Shown here: one piece after another, positions 41,853-50,071 of the stretch | Layout of the letters: each line of letters begins with the position of its first letter | Numbering within the stretch: the stretch's first letter is position 1 | Assembly: GCA_913048385.1 (NCBI GenBank) | Contig: CAJWVZ010000013.1 | Coordinates: forward strand, 1 to 64,000 | Origin: an uncultured Gammaproteobacteria bacterium | Lineage (GTDB): Bacteria > Pseudomonadota > Gammaproteobacteria > Pseudomonadales > Pseudohongiellaceae | Direction: 5' to 3' | DNA: 64,000 nucleotides | Made by a program: the position numbers and the translations under genes | Notes under the pieces: model-generated | What the model was told of the DNA's origin: nothing | The model's database searches: none | Seen by the model: only the letters and a program-made list of their open reading frames with translations

Positions 41853-42659
41853 ATGATTTTAAATAGAGTTAAAATAATTGTTCAAAAAAAAAGGAGCGCT
41901 ATTGCTCTAGTTTTTGGCATCACAGGCCTTATATTATTGGTGTGGCCGAACGAAGAACCCTTGAGTAAAGAAGTAATTTCAGAAATAAAACCTATAACTG
42001 TGTTACCCGATTTTGGCAGTAACCCCAGCGTTCAGGAGCGTAAGCTCTCTTTTTTCGATTATCTTGAGGATTATGTCGTCGCGGCAAATGCGGAGCTTGA
42101 AGCTGAGCGTAAGGAGATTGTAAAAATCATGTCCCTCGTTTCTCAAAGTGGCAAAGTCTCTGATGCGGATTTTTTAATATTAGGCGGATTTTACGATCGT
42201 TATGGTGTAAAAACAGATAACCTGCTAAGTCAACACTCGTTTGACAAGTTATTATTAAAAGTCGATCAAGTTCCTGTGTCTCTAACGCTTGCTCAGGCTG
42301 CAAATGAGTCTGCTTGGGGAACCTCAAGATTTGCAATAACTGGGAAAAATATATTTGGCCAATGGTGTTATCGGGAAGGCTGTGGGATGGTTCCAAATAA
42401 AAGAAAAGGCGGAGCAAGACATGAAGTTCGGTCATTTGACACGATTGCCGAATCAGTTGAGGCGTATTTTTTTAATCTTAACACTAGTTCTTTTTATGAG
42501 GACTTTAGATTTGCTAGGGGGGAAATGCGCGCAACTGGGAGAGAGTTAGACTCCTTTGAGTTAGCTTTTTATCTTAATAGCTACTCTGAGCGTGGGGAGA
42601 GCTATATCGATGAAATACAAACGTTGATCGAACAGAACTTTCTAACCCATAGGGATTAA
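41853..42659 (+). CDS. Bax-like glucosaminidase-domain protein
   Basis: This 268-residue protein has one N-terminal membrane segment (about 17-33) and a C-terminal glucosaminidase domain (GH73-like). The presumed catalytic Glu is in AANESAWGTSRF, followed by NIFGQWC and SVEAYFFNLNT. E. coli Bax and its Pseudomonas homologue have the same architecture, and a role in peptidoglycan cleavage is expected. It follows bolA by 35 bp. It is convergent with the polysaccharide deacetylase gene. Confidence 0.87.
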   Translation: MILNRVKIIVQKKRSAIALVFGITGLILLVWPNEEPLSKEVISEIKPITVLPDFGSNPSVQERKLSFFDYLEDYVVAANAELEAERKEIVKIMSLVSQSGKVSDADFLILGGFYDRYGVKTDNLLSQHSFDKLLLKVDQVPVSLTLAQAANESAWGTSRFAITGKNIFGQWCYREGCGMVPNKRKGGARHEVRSFDTIAESVEAYFFNLNTSSFYEDFRFARGEMRATGRELDSFELAFYLNSYSERGESYIDEIQTLIEQNFLTHRD

Positions 42660-42680
42660 TCTCTTGGTAAGTAGGCAAAG

Positions 42681-43772
42681 TTAATCTAAAAATACGAAAG
42701 GTAGGGACAGCCAAAAATATCGACTCCTATTTGACGGAGCCGTGCAGGTATAATTCCATCTGCGCCGTGCACTTTTATTCAGGGGCTTAATCGAAAGATA
42801 AGTATACTCGTCATCTGCGAGAGTCGTCTTCTCCATTTCTTCACCGTCAAAGAAGCAGGTAACACTTTTGGCATTAAGTCCAACTTGCGCGTTGATCAAA
42901 TTATCGAATATTAGCTGTGCATCTGGGTTCTGAGTAGAAACGATAGGTGACCACTGCTCAATATCTATGACCGGCATTGCTTTGGCCGTAAATTTAATTT
43001 TTGCCGTACTGATTTTTGAATAAATTCCACCCATTGGAAATCTTGGTAAAGCGAGCCAGTCTGAATGTGAGCCGATTGCACCGGAGTGTTGTCCTACCGC
43101 TATGTAATCAAAGCTATTCACCATACTCTTCAATTCCTGGTTGAATTCTCCGTATGGATACGCAAAAAGGCGTGGTTCGATTCCCAATTTTTGAGTTAAA
43201 TCGAAATGTCCCTTTTGTATACTTTTTTGAACCCTAATTCTCCAATCGAGAGTTGACTCATTTTGGAGCTTTTGGACTAAATAGGTATGATCCGAAGTGT
43301 GATTGCCTATGTTTACGCCTTGGCTGTGCATTTCTCTAATCTGATCCCACGTGACATAGCCTTTTTGATTTGTATTTATCGGATCAGTGCTAATAAAAAT
43401 GGAAAATGGAGCTGAAAACTCTTTGAGAATTGGCCAAGCGTTGCTATAGATTGATTCGTAGCCATCATCGAAGGTAATTGCTACAGCCTTTTCCGGTAAA
43501 TCAATCCCTTTTTGTAATTCCAAGACGGCGACTTCAAGATCAATTACGGTTATCCCGTTGTCCTTCATGAATTGCAAATGGGACCTAAAAACTTCAGGTG
43601 AGATAGAAGTTGATAAAGGTGTTACATTGCTTACATGGTGGTAGACGAGAACTGACAGGCTGTCTTGAGCAAATAAGAAAGCGGGGAAGATAAGAGAGGC
43701 TAGAAAAGTTGAGATCGATTCGATGGCCGAGTAATGTGTTCTCTTATTGATTGGGATTAATTTTAGACTCAT
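42681..43772 (-). CDS. Exported polysaccharide deacetylase (NodB/CE4 family)
   Basis: This 363-residue protein has a hydrophobic N-terminal export signal (about 19-36) and a NodB domain. Motif 1 TFDDGYES includes Asp102 and Asp103, the metal-binding HxxxxH is His157 and His162 in GNHTSDH, and motif 3 is RLFAYPYGEFN. The family removes acetyl groups from peptidoglycan or extracellular polysaccharides. A C-terminal extension of about 100 residues past the NodB domain is of unknown fold. It lies opposite ttcA and next to the Bax-like gene, which suggests envelope remodelling. Confidence 0.87.
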   Translation of the reverse strand: MSLKLIPINKRTHYSAIESISTFLASLIFPAFLFAQDSLSVLVYHHVSNVTPLSTSISPEVFRSHLQFMKDNGITVIDLEVAVLELQKGIDLPEKAVAITFDDGYESIYSNAWPILKEFSAPFSIFISTDPINTNQKGYVTWDQIREMHSQGVNIGNHTSDHTYLVQKLQNESTLDWRIRVQKSIQKGHFDLTQKLGIEPRLFAYPYGEFNQELKSMVNSFDYIAVGQHSGAIGSHSDWLALPRFPMGGIYSKISTAKIKFTAKAMPVIDIEQWSPIVSTQNPDAQLIFDNLINAQVGLNAKSVTCFFDGEEMEKTTLADDEYTYLSIKPLNKSARRRWNYTCTAPSNRSRYFWLSLPFVFLD

Positions 43773-43996
43773 CTTTGAAGCTCAATAAATTTGATGATTG
43801 ATAATTTTGCAAAGTTCAAATTTTGAAGTGCGCGCTCTTTATTTTCTGGATCATTCGGTAATTCTTTCCTCTTATGAAAACCCGAGGTTATACTATTATC
43901 GCGAAGATTGTATTTTACCTTATACGTTAATCTAAAGTCAGTAATTTCGCATCGATGACGGACTGAAGTGACTAAAATCAACAGGCGCTATGCCCT

Positions 43997-44024
43997 TTAG
44001 AGTGAGTTTTTTAGAGTGAGTTTT
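43997..44024. repeat. 14-bp perfect tandem duplication just before ttcA
   Basis: TTAGAGTGAGTTTT is present twice head to tail, at 43997-44010 and 44011-44024, ending two bases before the ttcA ATG. Each copy holds a GAGTGAG purine stretch that could act as ribosome-binding site, so the duplication doubles or displaces that element. Confidence 0.85.
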
Positions 44025-44026
44025 CT

Positions 44027-44869
44027 ATGACCGAGCGATCGTTTGAAGGAAAGTTAGCGCTTAAATATAACCGTAGTCGTAAAAACCTACGCAGAGATGT
44101 GGGGAAAGCGATCTCGGATTATTCTATGATCGAAGATGGCGATCTTGTGATGGTATGCCTGTCGGGAGGGAAAGATTCGTACACAATGCTCGATATTTTG
44201 ATGAGCCTGCAGAAGAGCGCACCGATTTCGTTTCAAATTAAAGTAGTCAATTTGGATCAGAAGCAACCAGGCTTTCCGGCGAAAGTCTTACCAAATTATC
44301 TTTCAAAACTGGGCTTAAACTTTGATATTATAGAAAAAGATACGTATTCGATTGTTACTGAGAAGGTGCCGGAATCTAAGACTTACTGTGGGTTATGCTC
44401 TAGGTTACGAAGAGGTATTTTATACAACCATGCCGTCGCTATTGGGGCAACAAAAATTGCTCTTGGACATCACAGGGACGATATAGTGGAAACCTTGTTT
44501 CTTAACATGTTCTACGGTGGGAAACTAAAGTCGATGCCGCCAAAGCTCCTTTCGGATGACAAGCGTAACGTTGTGATTAGGCCAATGGCCTACTGTAAAG
44601 AAAAAGAGATATCGCTTTATGCGAGCTTAGCTGGATTTCCAATAATTCCATGCAACTTATGTGGCTCTCAGGAAAATTTAAAGCGTAATGTGATAAAAGA
44701 AATGGTTCAAAAATGGGATAAGGAAGAACCTGGGAGAATTGAAACGATTTTCCGAAGTATTGCTAATGTTCAGCTGTCTCAATTGGCAGATAGAACACTT
44801 TTTCCGTTCCATGAGCTTCGCAAGACTAAATCAGAAAGCGAGGTTTTGTCTCTTTTGAAAGTCGATTAG
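44027..44869 (+). CDS. ttcA: tRNA 2-thiocytidine(32) synthetase TtcA
   Basis: TtcA thiolates C32 of several tRNAs using an iron-sulfur cluster. The 280-residue protein has the PP-loop SGGKDS at 46-51. Cys121 and Cys124 are in the first CxxC (CGLC), and a second CxxC (CNLC) is at 209-212. The [11 protein letters not shown] motif is also present. Length is close to the family's. It starts right after a 14-bp tandem repeat. yheU, tusA and xni follow in the same direction. Confidence 0.95.
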   Translation: MTERSFEGKLALKYNRSRKNLRRDVGKAISDYSMIEDGDLVMVCLSGGKDSYTMLDILMSLQKSAPISFQIKVVNLDQKQPGFPAKVLPNYLSKLGLNFDIIEKDTYSIVTEKVPESKTYCGLCSRLRRGILYNHAVAIGATKIALGHHRDDIVETLFLNMFYGGKLKSMPPKLLSDDKRNVVIRPMAYCKEKEISLYASLAGFPIIPCNLCGSQENLKRNVIKEMVQKWDKEEPGRIETIFRSIANVQLSQLADRTLFPFHELRKTKSESEVLSLLKVD

Positions 44870-44874
44870 TCATA

Positions 44875-45078
44875 ATGGAAATTCCATACCAAAAACTTGC
44901 GCCGGCCGTTTTGAGAGCGGTTATTGAGGAATTTGTAACTCGAGAGGGTACAGACTATGGCGCAAATGATTTTTCCCTTGATTCGAAAGTAGCCCAAGTA
45001 ATTCGTCAGCTTGACGAAGGATCCATATTTTTATCCTACGACTCTCAGAGTGGTAGTTGTCATTTACGAAAAAGATAA
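44875..45078 (+). CDS. yheU: YheU-family small protein
   Basis: This 67-residue protein fits the YheU family: it opens MEIPYQKLAPAVLRAVIEEF, continues VTREGTDYG, and has VIRQLDEG in the second half. The family has no assigned function that I know of. It lies 5 bp after ttcA and is probably co-translated. Confidence 0.88.
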   Translation: MEIPYQKLAPAVLRAVIEEFVTREGTDYGANDFSLDSKVAQVIRQLDEGSIFLSYDSQSGSCHLRKR

Positions 45079-45156
45079 GTTATCGTTTTTCTAAAATATG
45101 ACCGTTAACAAATTGATGTTGTTTTAGTGTTACAAGATAGTTGAGGATTCGGCTTA

Positions 45157-45438
45157 ATGTCACAGAATATTCCAAGTATTAATCGTGTTGGGGATTGCTC
45201 TCAAGTTGTTGCGGATTATTCGTTCGATGTTTCAGGGCTGTTTTGCCCTGAACCCGTAATGCTGCTTCATAAGGAAATAAAAGAAATTAGAGAAGGGCAG
45301 ATACTCAGTATTGTTGCTACAGACCCCTCGACAACTCGCGACGTACCGAAGTTTTGTCATTTTCTTGGTCACCAGCTTATTGCCGCTGATGAGATAGATA
45401 ATAAATTTCACTATTTTATAAAGAAGGGCCTAGATTAA
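45157..45438 (+). CDS. tusA: TusA-family sulfurtransferase
   Basis: This 93-residue protein has the TusA signature DVSGLFCPEPVMLLHKEIKE with the active-site Cys30 in CPEP. TusA relays sulfur for tRNA thiolation. The following stretch VATDPSTTRDVPKFCHFLGH is typical. The position near ttcA fits a sulfur-handling cluster. The stop overlaps the xni start by one base. Confidence 0.92.
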   Translation: MSQNIPSINRVGDCSQVVADYSFDVSGLFCPEPVMLLHKEIKEIREGQILSIVATDPSTTRDVPKFCHFLGHQLIAADEIDNKFHYFIKKGLD

Positions 45439-46403
45439 TGCCTAACTCTGCAGCAACGGATTCTTTTCTTGTTGATGCTTCAATATATATATTTCAATCA
45501 CACTTTTCGCCAAATGTGCAATGTGTCGATTTAGATGGTAACGACGTTAGTGCCACACTTGGCTTTATACAATTTTTGCTTCAACTTCTTCGTGTCGCGA
45601 ATCCGCACTATATAGCTATGGCTTTTGATGAAAGCCTTTTTACCGGTTTTCGACATGCAATAAGTGATGATTATAAGTCAAATCGTGAGCTCCCTGATCG
45701 GGCTCTAAAGAATCAAATAGAATGCTGTAAAAAGATAGCGCGGAGTCTTGGTTGCCGGGTATACGCAAGTAAAAAATATGAAGCTGACGATATCATCGGT
45801 ATTTTGGCTACTCAGATCCGGAAGTTGAATGATTGCGCAAGTCGGGGAGTTGGAATAGTTACAAGAGATAAGGACTTAGCACAGCTGTTATTCAGTGATC
45901 AAGACTTCTTATGGGATTTTAGCAGAAATCGTAGGCGATTCCGTAGTGATATAGCCGCAGAATTTGGAGTAAGGGCAGAACAGATCCCTGATTACTTGGG
46001 TTTAGTGGGGGATGCCGTGGATGCTATTCCTGGGGTTTTTGGAATAGGCCGCGTCAAGGCTTCATTGTTGCTGGCGCATTATTCTTCGATCGAAGATATT
46101 TACAACTGTTTGTCAAATATAGGAGAACTCCCCGTCGCTGGTGCGAAACAGCTTCAAGAAAAGCTTATGGAGTCAAGAGACAGCGCTTTTTTGTCCAAGC
46201 GCCTCGCTACTATAGTTACTGAGACTCGAGATGCTTCGGAGTCTTTTGGACGGATTACTTTGGAGAACATTCGTTTAGGATCGATTCAAATAAATGACTT
46301 TTTAGGTGTGATTGAAGGCCTTCGGTTTCCAAATTCGTTAATTGATTCGTTAGAGCGGTCGGTCCTTCGTCTTGATGAGATGTTTAAAGTTGTGTCGGTG
46401 TAA
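45438..46403 (+). CDS. xni: Xni-like 5'-3' exonuclease / flap endonuclease
   Basis: The 321 residues resemble the 5'-nuclease domain of DNA polymerase I without the polymerase. Acidic residues are seen in MAFDES, KYEADDIIG and TRDKDLAQLL. The helix-three-turn-helix region is GDAVDAIPGVFGIGRVKA. It would act on flap structures. The start ATG overlaps the tusA stop (TAATG). It is followed by pdxB after 15 bp. Confidence 0.85.
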   Translation: MPNSAATDSFLVDASIYIFQSHFSPNVQCVDLDGNDVSATLGFIQFLLQLLRVANPHYIAMAFDESLFTGFRHAISDDYKSNRELPDRALKNQIECCKKIARSLGCRVYASKKYEADDIIGILATQIRKLNDCASRGVGIVTRDKDLAQLLFSDQDFLWDFSRNRRRFRSDIAAEFGVRAEQIPDYLGLVGDAVDAIPGVFGIGRVKASLLLAHYSSIEDIYNCLSNIGELPVAGAKQLQEKLMESRDSAFLSKRLATIVTETRDASESFGRITLENIRLGSIQINDFLGVIEGLRFPNSLIDSLERSVLRLDEMFKVVSV

Positions 46404-46418
46404 TAGGATTTTTAAGAT

Positions 46419-47597
46419 TTGAAAAAACGAATTAAGATTTTGGCAGACTCGAACTTTAAATCGTCTATGGACTTCTTCACACCGTTTGCAGAGATCCAGT
46501 TTGTCGAAGGACGTTTGATTGACAGAAAGCATTTGGCGGGCGTTGATGCATTGCTTGTAAGATCTGTGACGGAAATAAACAAAGATTTAATTGAAGGTTC
46601 AGAGTTGAAATTTGTTGGAACGGCAACAAGTGGAGTTGAGCATGTTGATCTGGAGGTTTTAGCCGACGCTGGGATTGTTTTTTCAAGTGCGAAGGGAGCC
46701 AATGCCAATGCGGTTTGTGATTATGTTATTGCTGCATTGGTGGCGCTAGATAGTGATCATGAACACTTCGCTGACAGATTTTTGAAGAAGACTTATGGGA
46801 TAATTGGCGCCGGAGAGGTTGGACGGCGACTTGTGACTAGATTGCTTCAATGTGGTGTGAAAAGCGTGCTTGTATACGATCCTCCACTAGAGAATCAATA
46901 TAATCCCGAAGCCAAGGCGCTAGCGTTTTCTTCTTTGGATGAAGTTCTTAGCTGCGATGTTATTTCAGTTCATGTGCCCTTTGAGCGTTCTGGAAATTAT
47001 CCGACGGCAGATTTACTCGATGCTAGACAGATTGATAAATTAAGACCAGGGGCTACATTAATTAACGCCAGTAGAGGTGGAGTTTTAGACGAGACCGCGA
47101 TGCTTATGCGGCTTAAGTCTGAGATCGATTGTCACCGGCATGAGCGTCTTTTGTGTGTTCTGGATGTTTGGGAAGCAGAGCCTCTTGCACGGAAAGCTCT
47201 TGTGGCAGCTGTAGATCTTGCAACACCTCATATTGCTGGATACAGCGTTCAAGCTAAGCATAATGCAATGCAAATTTTGCACGGTAAATTAACAGATGTA
47301 TTCGGTATTGGAATGGAATTGAAGACTAATGTTGCAAGTAGGCGATTTATTCTCTCGGAGGTGTTGCCACAAAGTCTGCTAAACAGTCCAGCTTCACTGA
47401 TGGCTGCACTATATCCTTTGATCGAGATAAGCGAACAAATGAAATTTGAAGCTATACATGATCAAGGTCCGAGGTTTGATGAACAAAGAAGCAAGCAGCG
47501 GTTGAGGAACGAATTTCAGGCATATGTGATCGATAACTCTGTGAAGTTAAATGAGTTTAATAGGCTTTTCTTAAAAGGGTTGAGCTTTCAGAGTTAA
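46419..47597 (+). CDS. pdxB: Erythronate-4-phosphate dehydrogenase
   Basis: PdxB catalyses the second step of the DXP-dependent pyridoxal phosphate pathway. The 392-residue D-2-hydroxyacid dehydrogenase has the ILADSN start and LLVRSVTEIN. The NAD motif GIIGAGEVGRR is at about 128-138. The catalytic Arg is in NASRGGVLDE and the His in ATPHIAGYS. A C-terminal PdxB dimerisation domain is present. The only start at the right place is TTG at 46419. serC, needed for the next step, is not at its usual position after gyrA. Confidence 0.93.
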   Translation: MKKRIKILADSNFKSSMDFFTPFAEIQFVEGRLIDRKHLAGVDALLVRSVTEINKDLIEGSELKFVGTATSGVEHVDLEVLADAGIVFSSAKGANANAVCDYVIAALVALDSDHEHFADRFLKKTYGIIGAGEVGRRLVTRLLQCGVKSVLVYDPPLENQYNPEAKALAFSSLDEVLSCDVISVHVPFERSGNYPTADLLDARQIDKLRPGATLINASRGGVLDETAMLMRLKSEIDCHRHERLLCVLDVWEAEPLARKALVAAVDLATPHIAGYSVQAKHNAMQILHGKLTDVFGIGMELKTNVASRRFILSEVLPQSLLNSPASLMAALYPLIEISEQMKFEAIHDQGPRFDEQRSKQRLRNEFQAYVIDNSVKLNEFNRLFLKGLSFQS

Positions 47598-47628
47598 AGA
47601 TCTCTTATATAGAAATTGATTGAACTAT

Positions 47629-48840
47629 CTAGCGATAACTGTCGAGAACTCTAGCCAGCTTTTGCATCGCGGTTTCTATTTGCTCTATCCTTGGCAGAAA
47701 AACAAGGCGTACGTGTTGGTTGTCTCTTATGTTAAATGCACTGCCCTGTACAGCAAGGACGTGTTCTCTTTGGAGCAATCTTAATATGAGCTCCTCATCA
47801 TTTTGGATTTTATATATTTTTGTATCGAGCCCAAGGAACATATAAATCGCTCCCATCGGTTTGACGCAGTTTACACCTGGTATTTCATTCAGGAGTGTCC
47901 ACATTTTTTCGCGCTGAACTTGAAGGCGGCCTCGAGGCATTACTAAGTCATTAATGCTTTGATATCCTCCGAGGGCCGTCTGGACCGCGAATTGCGCTGG
48001 TACATTTGCACAAAGTCTCATACTTGCAAGTATATCGAGGCCTTCAATGTAATCTTTTGCTAAGGCCTTTGGGCCATGAAGAACCATCCAGCCGGAGCGA
48101 AATCCAGCTAACCGGTATGATTTGGAAAGACCATTGAAGCTGACAACAAAAACATCTTCACAAAGTGACGCAACTGGAAGATGTTGCGCCCCGTCGAAGA
48201 CGATCTTGCTGTAGATTTCGTCTGCAAAAATTATGAGTTTGTTTTGTCTTGCTATTTCTATCAAAGAAAGCAATAAATCTTTGCTGTAAACCGAACCGGT
48301 CGGATTGTTTGGGTTTATTATGACGAGTGCCTTAGTGCGAGGTGAAATCTTCTTTTTAATATCATCTATGTCTGGATACCAGTTTGCTGTTTCGTCGCAA
48401 GTATAATGAACGGGATTTCCGCCACACAGAGAAACAGCTGCTGTCCAAAGAGGATAATCTGGCGCTGGAACAAGTATCTCATCTCTTGTATTCAGCAGAG
48501 CTTGCATTGCCGTAGCGATAAGTTCGCTTACACCGTTACCTAAATAAATATCTTCTATCTCAACATTTTGTATTCCATTCCTTTGACAGTCTTGCATGAT
48601 AGCTTTGCGAGCTGGAAATATTCCTTTTGAATCTGAGTACCCCTGCGCATCGCGGAGGTTCGTAATTACCCCTTGGAGAATTTCATTTGGTGCATCAAAG
48701 CCAAAGGCGCCCGGATTACCGATGTTAAGTTTAAGGATTTGGTTGCCCTCCTCTTCAAGCTCCTTCGCTTTTTCCAAAACGGGGCCACGGATGTCGTAAC
48801 ATACGTCCGCTAACTTTTGAGATTGTTGGATTTTTTTCAT
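47629..48840 (-). CDS. alaA: Alanine-synthesising aminotransferase AlaA type (PLP fold I)
   Basis: This 403-residue class I/II aminotransferase has LKLNIGNPGAFGFDAP, NPNNPTGSVY and FADEIYSKIV. The PLP lysine is in SFNGLSKSYRLAGFRSGW near residue 240. The FGFDAP signature and the N-terminal SQKLADVCYDIRGPVLE match AlaA (YfbQ), which makes alanine from pyruvate with glutamate. It is divergent from msrB, as in Pseudomonas, and convergent with pdxB. Confidence 0.9.
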   Translation of the reverse strand: MKKIQQSQKLADVCYDIRGPVLEKAKELEEEGNQILKLNIGNPGAFGFDAPNEILQGVITNLRDAQGYSDSKGIFPARKAIMQDCQRNGIQNVEIEDIYLGNGVSELIATAMQALLNTRDEILVPAPDYPLWTAAVSLCGGNPVHYTCDETANWYPDIDDIKKKISPRTKALVIINPNNPTGSVYSKDLLLSLIEIARQNKLIIFADEIYSKIVFDGAQHLPVASLCEDVFVVSFNGLSKSYRLAGFRSGWMVLHGPKALAKDYIEGLDILASMRLCANVPAQFAVQTALGGYQSINDLVMPRGRLQVQREKMWTLLNEIPGVNCVKPMGAIYMFLGLDTKIYKIQNDEELILRLLQREHVLAVQGSAFNIRDNQHVRLVFLPRIEQIETAMQKLARVLDSYR

Positions 48841-49003
48841 TGGATTCAGGTTAAAACTTTGATTCTTTTTCTCGTTGTTATCGTTGTATCTTTCTATAAT
48901 AACACTTAAAGCCAGAGTTTTTTTGTTTTTGGGTCTTCCATTTGTACAGCCGCCGTAATTTGAGACTTTGGCTTATGTTGAATCTGAAGGGAATGAAGAG
49001 ATC

Positions 49004-49034
49004 TTGACTCTAAATTATAGTCCTTATTACTATA
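49004..49034 (+). promoter_or_regulatory. Probable msrB promoter with an inverted repeat over the -10 box
   Basis: TTGACT at 49004-49009 and TACTAT at 49028-49033 are 18 bp apart. TATAGT at 49016-49021 and ACTATA at 49029-49034 form a 6-bp inverted repeat with a 7-bp spacer overlapping the -10 box. The -10 box is about 50 bp before the msrB start. A TATAAT at 48895-48900 is another possible -10 box farther upstream, without a clear -35. Confidence 0.45.
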
Positions 49035-49084
49035 GGCTGGGTCAGGGAAGAGTCAAGTAGCATTTCTTTAGGAGGAACGAAGTA

Positions 49085-49468
49085 ATGATCAAAACTGATG
49101 CTGAATGGTTGGAAAAGCTGGGAAAAGAGGGATTTGAGGTCATGCGTCGCCAAGGAACAGAGCGTGCATTTTCTGGAACCTTCTGGAATCACTTCGAAAA
49201 GGGCAAATATAAATGCTTGGGCTGCGGAGTGTTATTATTCGTATCTAATGATAAATTTAATTCCAGTTGTGGTTGGCCAAGCTTTTCAGATTTTGCGAGA
49301 CCCGGTGCTGTAACAGAGTATGTTGATAAAAGTCATGGTATGCGACGGATTGAGGTCCGATGCAGTAGTTGTAACTCTCACCTTGGTCATGTTTTCACGG
49401 ATGGCCCCACTAACACAGGTATGCGCTATTGCATCAACTCCGTCTGTTTGGATTTTGATAAGGACTAG
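49085..49468 (+). CDS. msrB: Peptide-methionine (R)-S-oxide reductase
   Basis: MsrB repairs oxidised methionine. The 127-residue protein has zinc Cys pairs at 44/47 and 93/96. The CGWPSF motif contains Cys62 and the catalytic Cys116 is in RYCINS. An extra Cys121 (SVCLDF, where most have SASLDF) is unusual. The ribosome-binding site AGGAGG at 49070-49075 is ideal. It is divergent from alaA. Confidence 0.95.
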   Translation: MIKTDAEWLEKLGKEGFEVMRRQGTERAFSGTFWNHFEKGKYKCLGCGVLLFVSNDKFNSSCGWPSFSDFARPGAVTEYVDKSHGMRRIEVRCSSCNSHLGHVFTDGPTNTGMRYCINSVCLDFDKD

Positions 49469-49500
49469 TTCGTCACGATAAGCTGCGACATGTGGTATCC

Positions 49501-49710
49501 TTATTTCTGCAGATTTTTAGAGCTTCTACTTAGTTGGTCTTCTAGATGGGTTAAAAATTTTTCGAGATTGGATTCAGCTTCTGAGCGATAGCGAAAGGGG
49601 CCAACTTCTTCGCCTGTTTGGTCTTTAAAGTACCAAAGATTGTGTAGAGTATAGAGAGAAGGTTTGAGGAAGTTTGAGCTGACTTTACTATCTTCTAGTG
49701 TGTCTGACAT
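49501..49710 (-). CDS. Small conserved protein with a WYFKDQTGEEVGPF motif
   Basis: This 69-residue acidic protein has a central LWYFKDQTGEEVGPFRYRSE, which reads like a small beta sheet with a GPF turn, followed by a helix. It resembles small unassigned proteins found near msrB in pseudomonads. I do not assign a function. It is convergent with msrB. Coding is supported by the amino-acid pattern, not by a strong ribosome-binding site. Confidence 0.65.
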   Translation of the reverse strand: MSDTLEDSKVSSNFLKPSLYTLHNLWYFKDQTGEEVGPFRYRSEAESNLEKFLTHLEDQLSRSSKNLQK

Positions 49711-50071
49711 AGGTTCTCCAGTTTTTTAGTATTTTTACTTCCTGTCGCAAGCATGAGAACACATTGTGAAATCGATTTCTCTGATTCAGATTTAAGCTCA
49801 AAGTCTCTCATAATGAATTGAATAAGCAAGTTCTTTCTTATGGCTTTTATACAACCACTGGAGTAAGGGTAGAATCTAAACGTAAAGTTAATCCGTCATT
49901 GATGTTGGGTTATCTCTATGGGAAAATCACAATATTCTGTTGAGAAACTTTAGCCTTATCCGTCGAAAAGCACAGTCTCCCGCGGCTTCATTTTAGTACC
50001 CTTCGTGGGTGGGTGTGTCTCCGGTTTTTTCTTCGCCGGATTTCTAATAATAGAACATATGAGGAAGTGCA
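49711..50071. promoter_or_regulatory. tig upstream region
   Basis: About 360 bp separate the small minus-strand gene from tig. No gene was found. Two short hairpins lie close to tig: ACCC/GGGT around 50000, and TCCGG (50020-50024) with CCGGA (50036-50040). A strong ribosome-binding site GAGGAAG is at 50061-50067. A -10 like TATACA lies near 49850 but I see no good -35 or heat-shock promoter. Confidence 0.4.

Noticed and set aside
43769-43981. 70-residue minus-strand ORF ending at the deacetylase start
   Set aside because: No recognisable domain, no export signal and no ribosome-binding site. It lies in the ttcA upstream region, and its 4-bp overlap with the deacetylase start could be chance.
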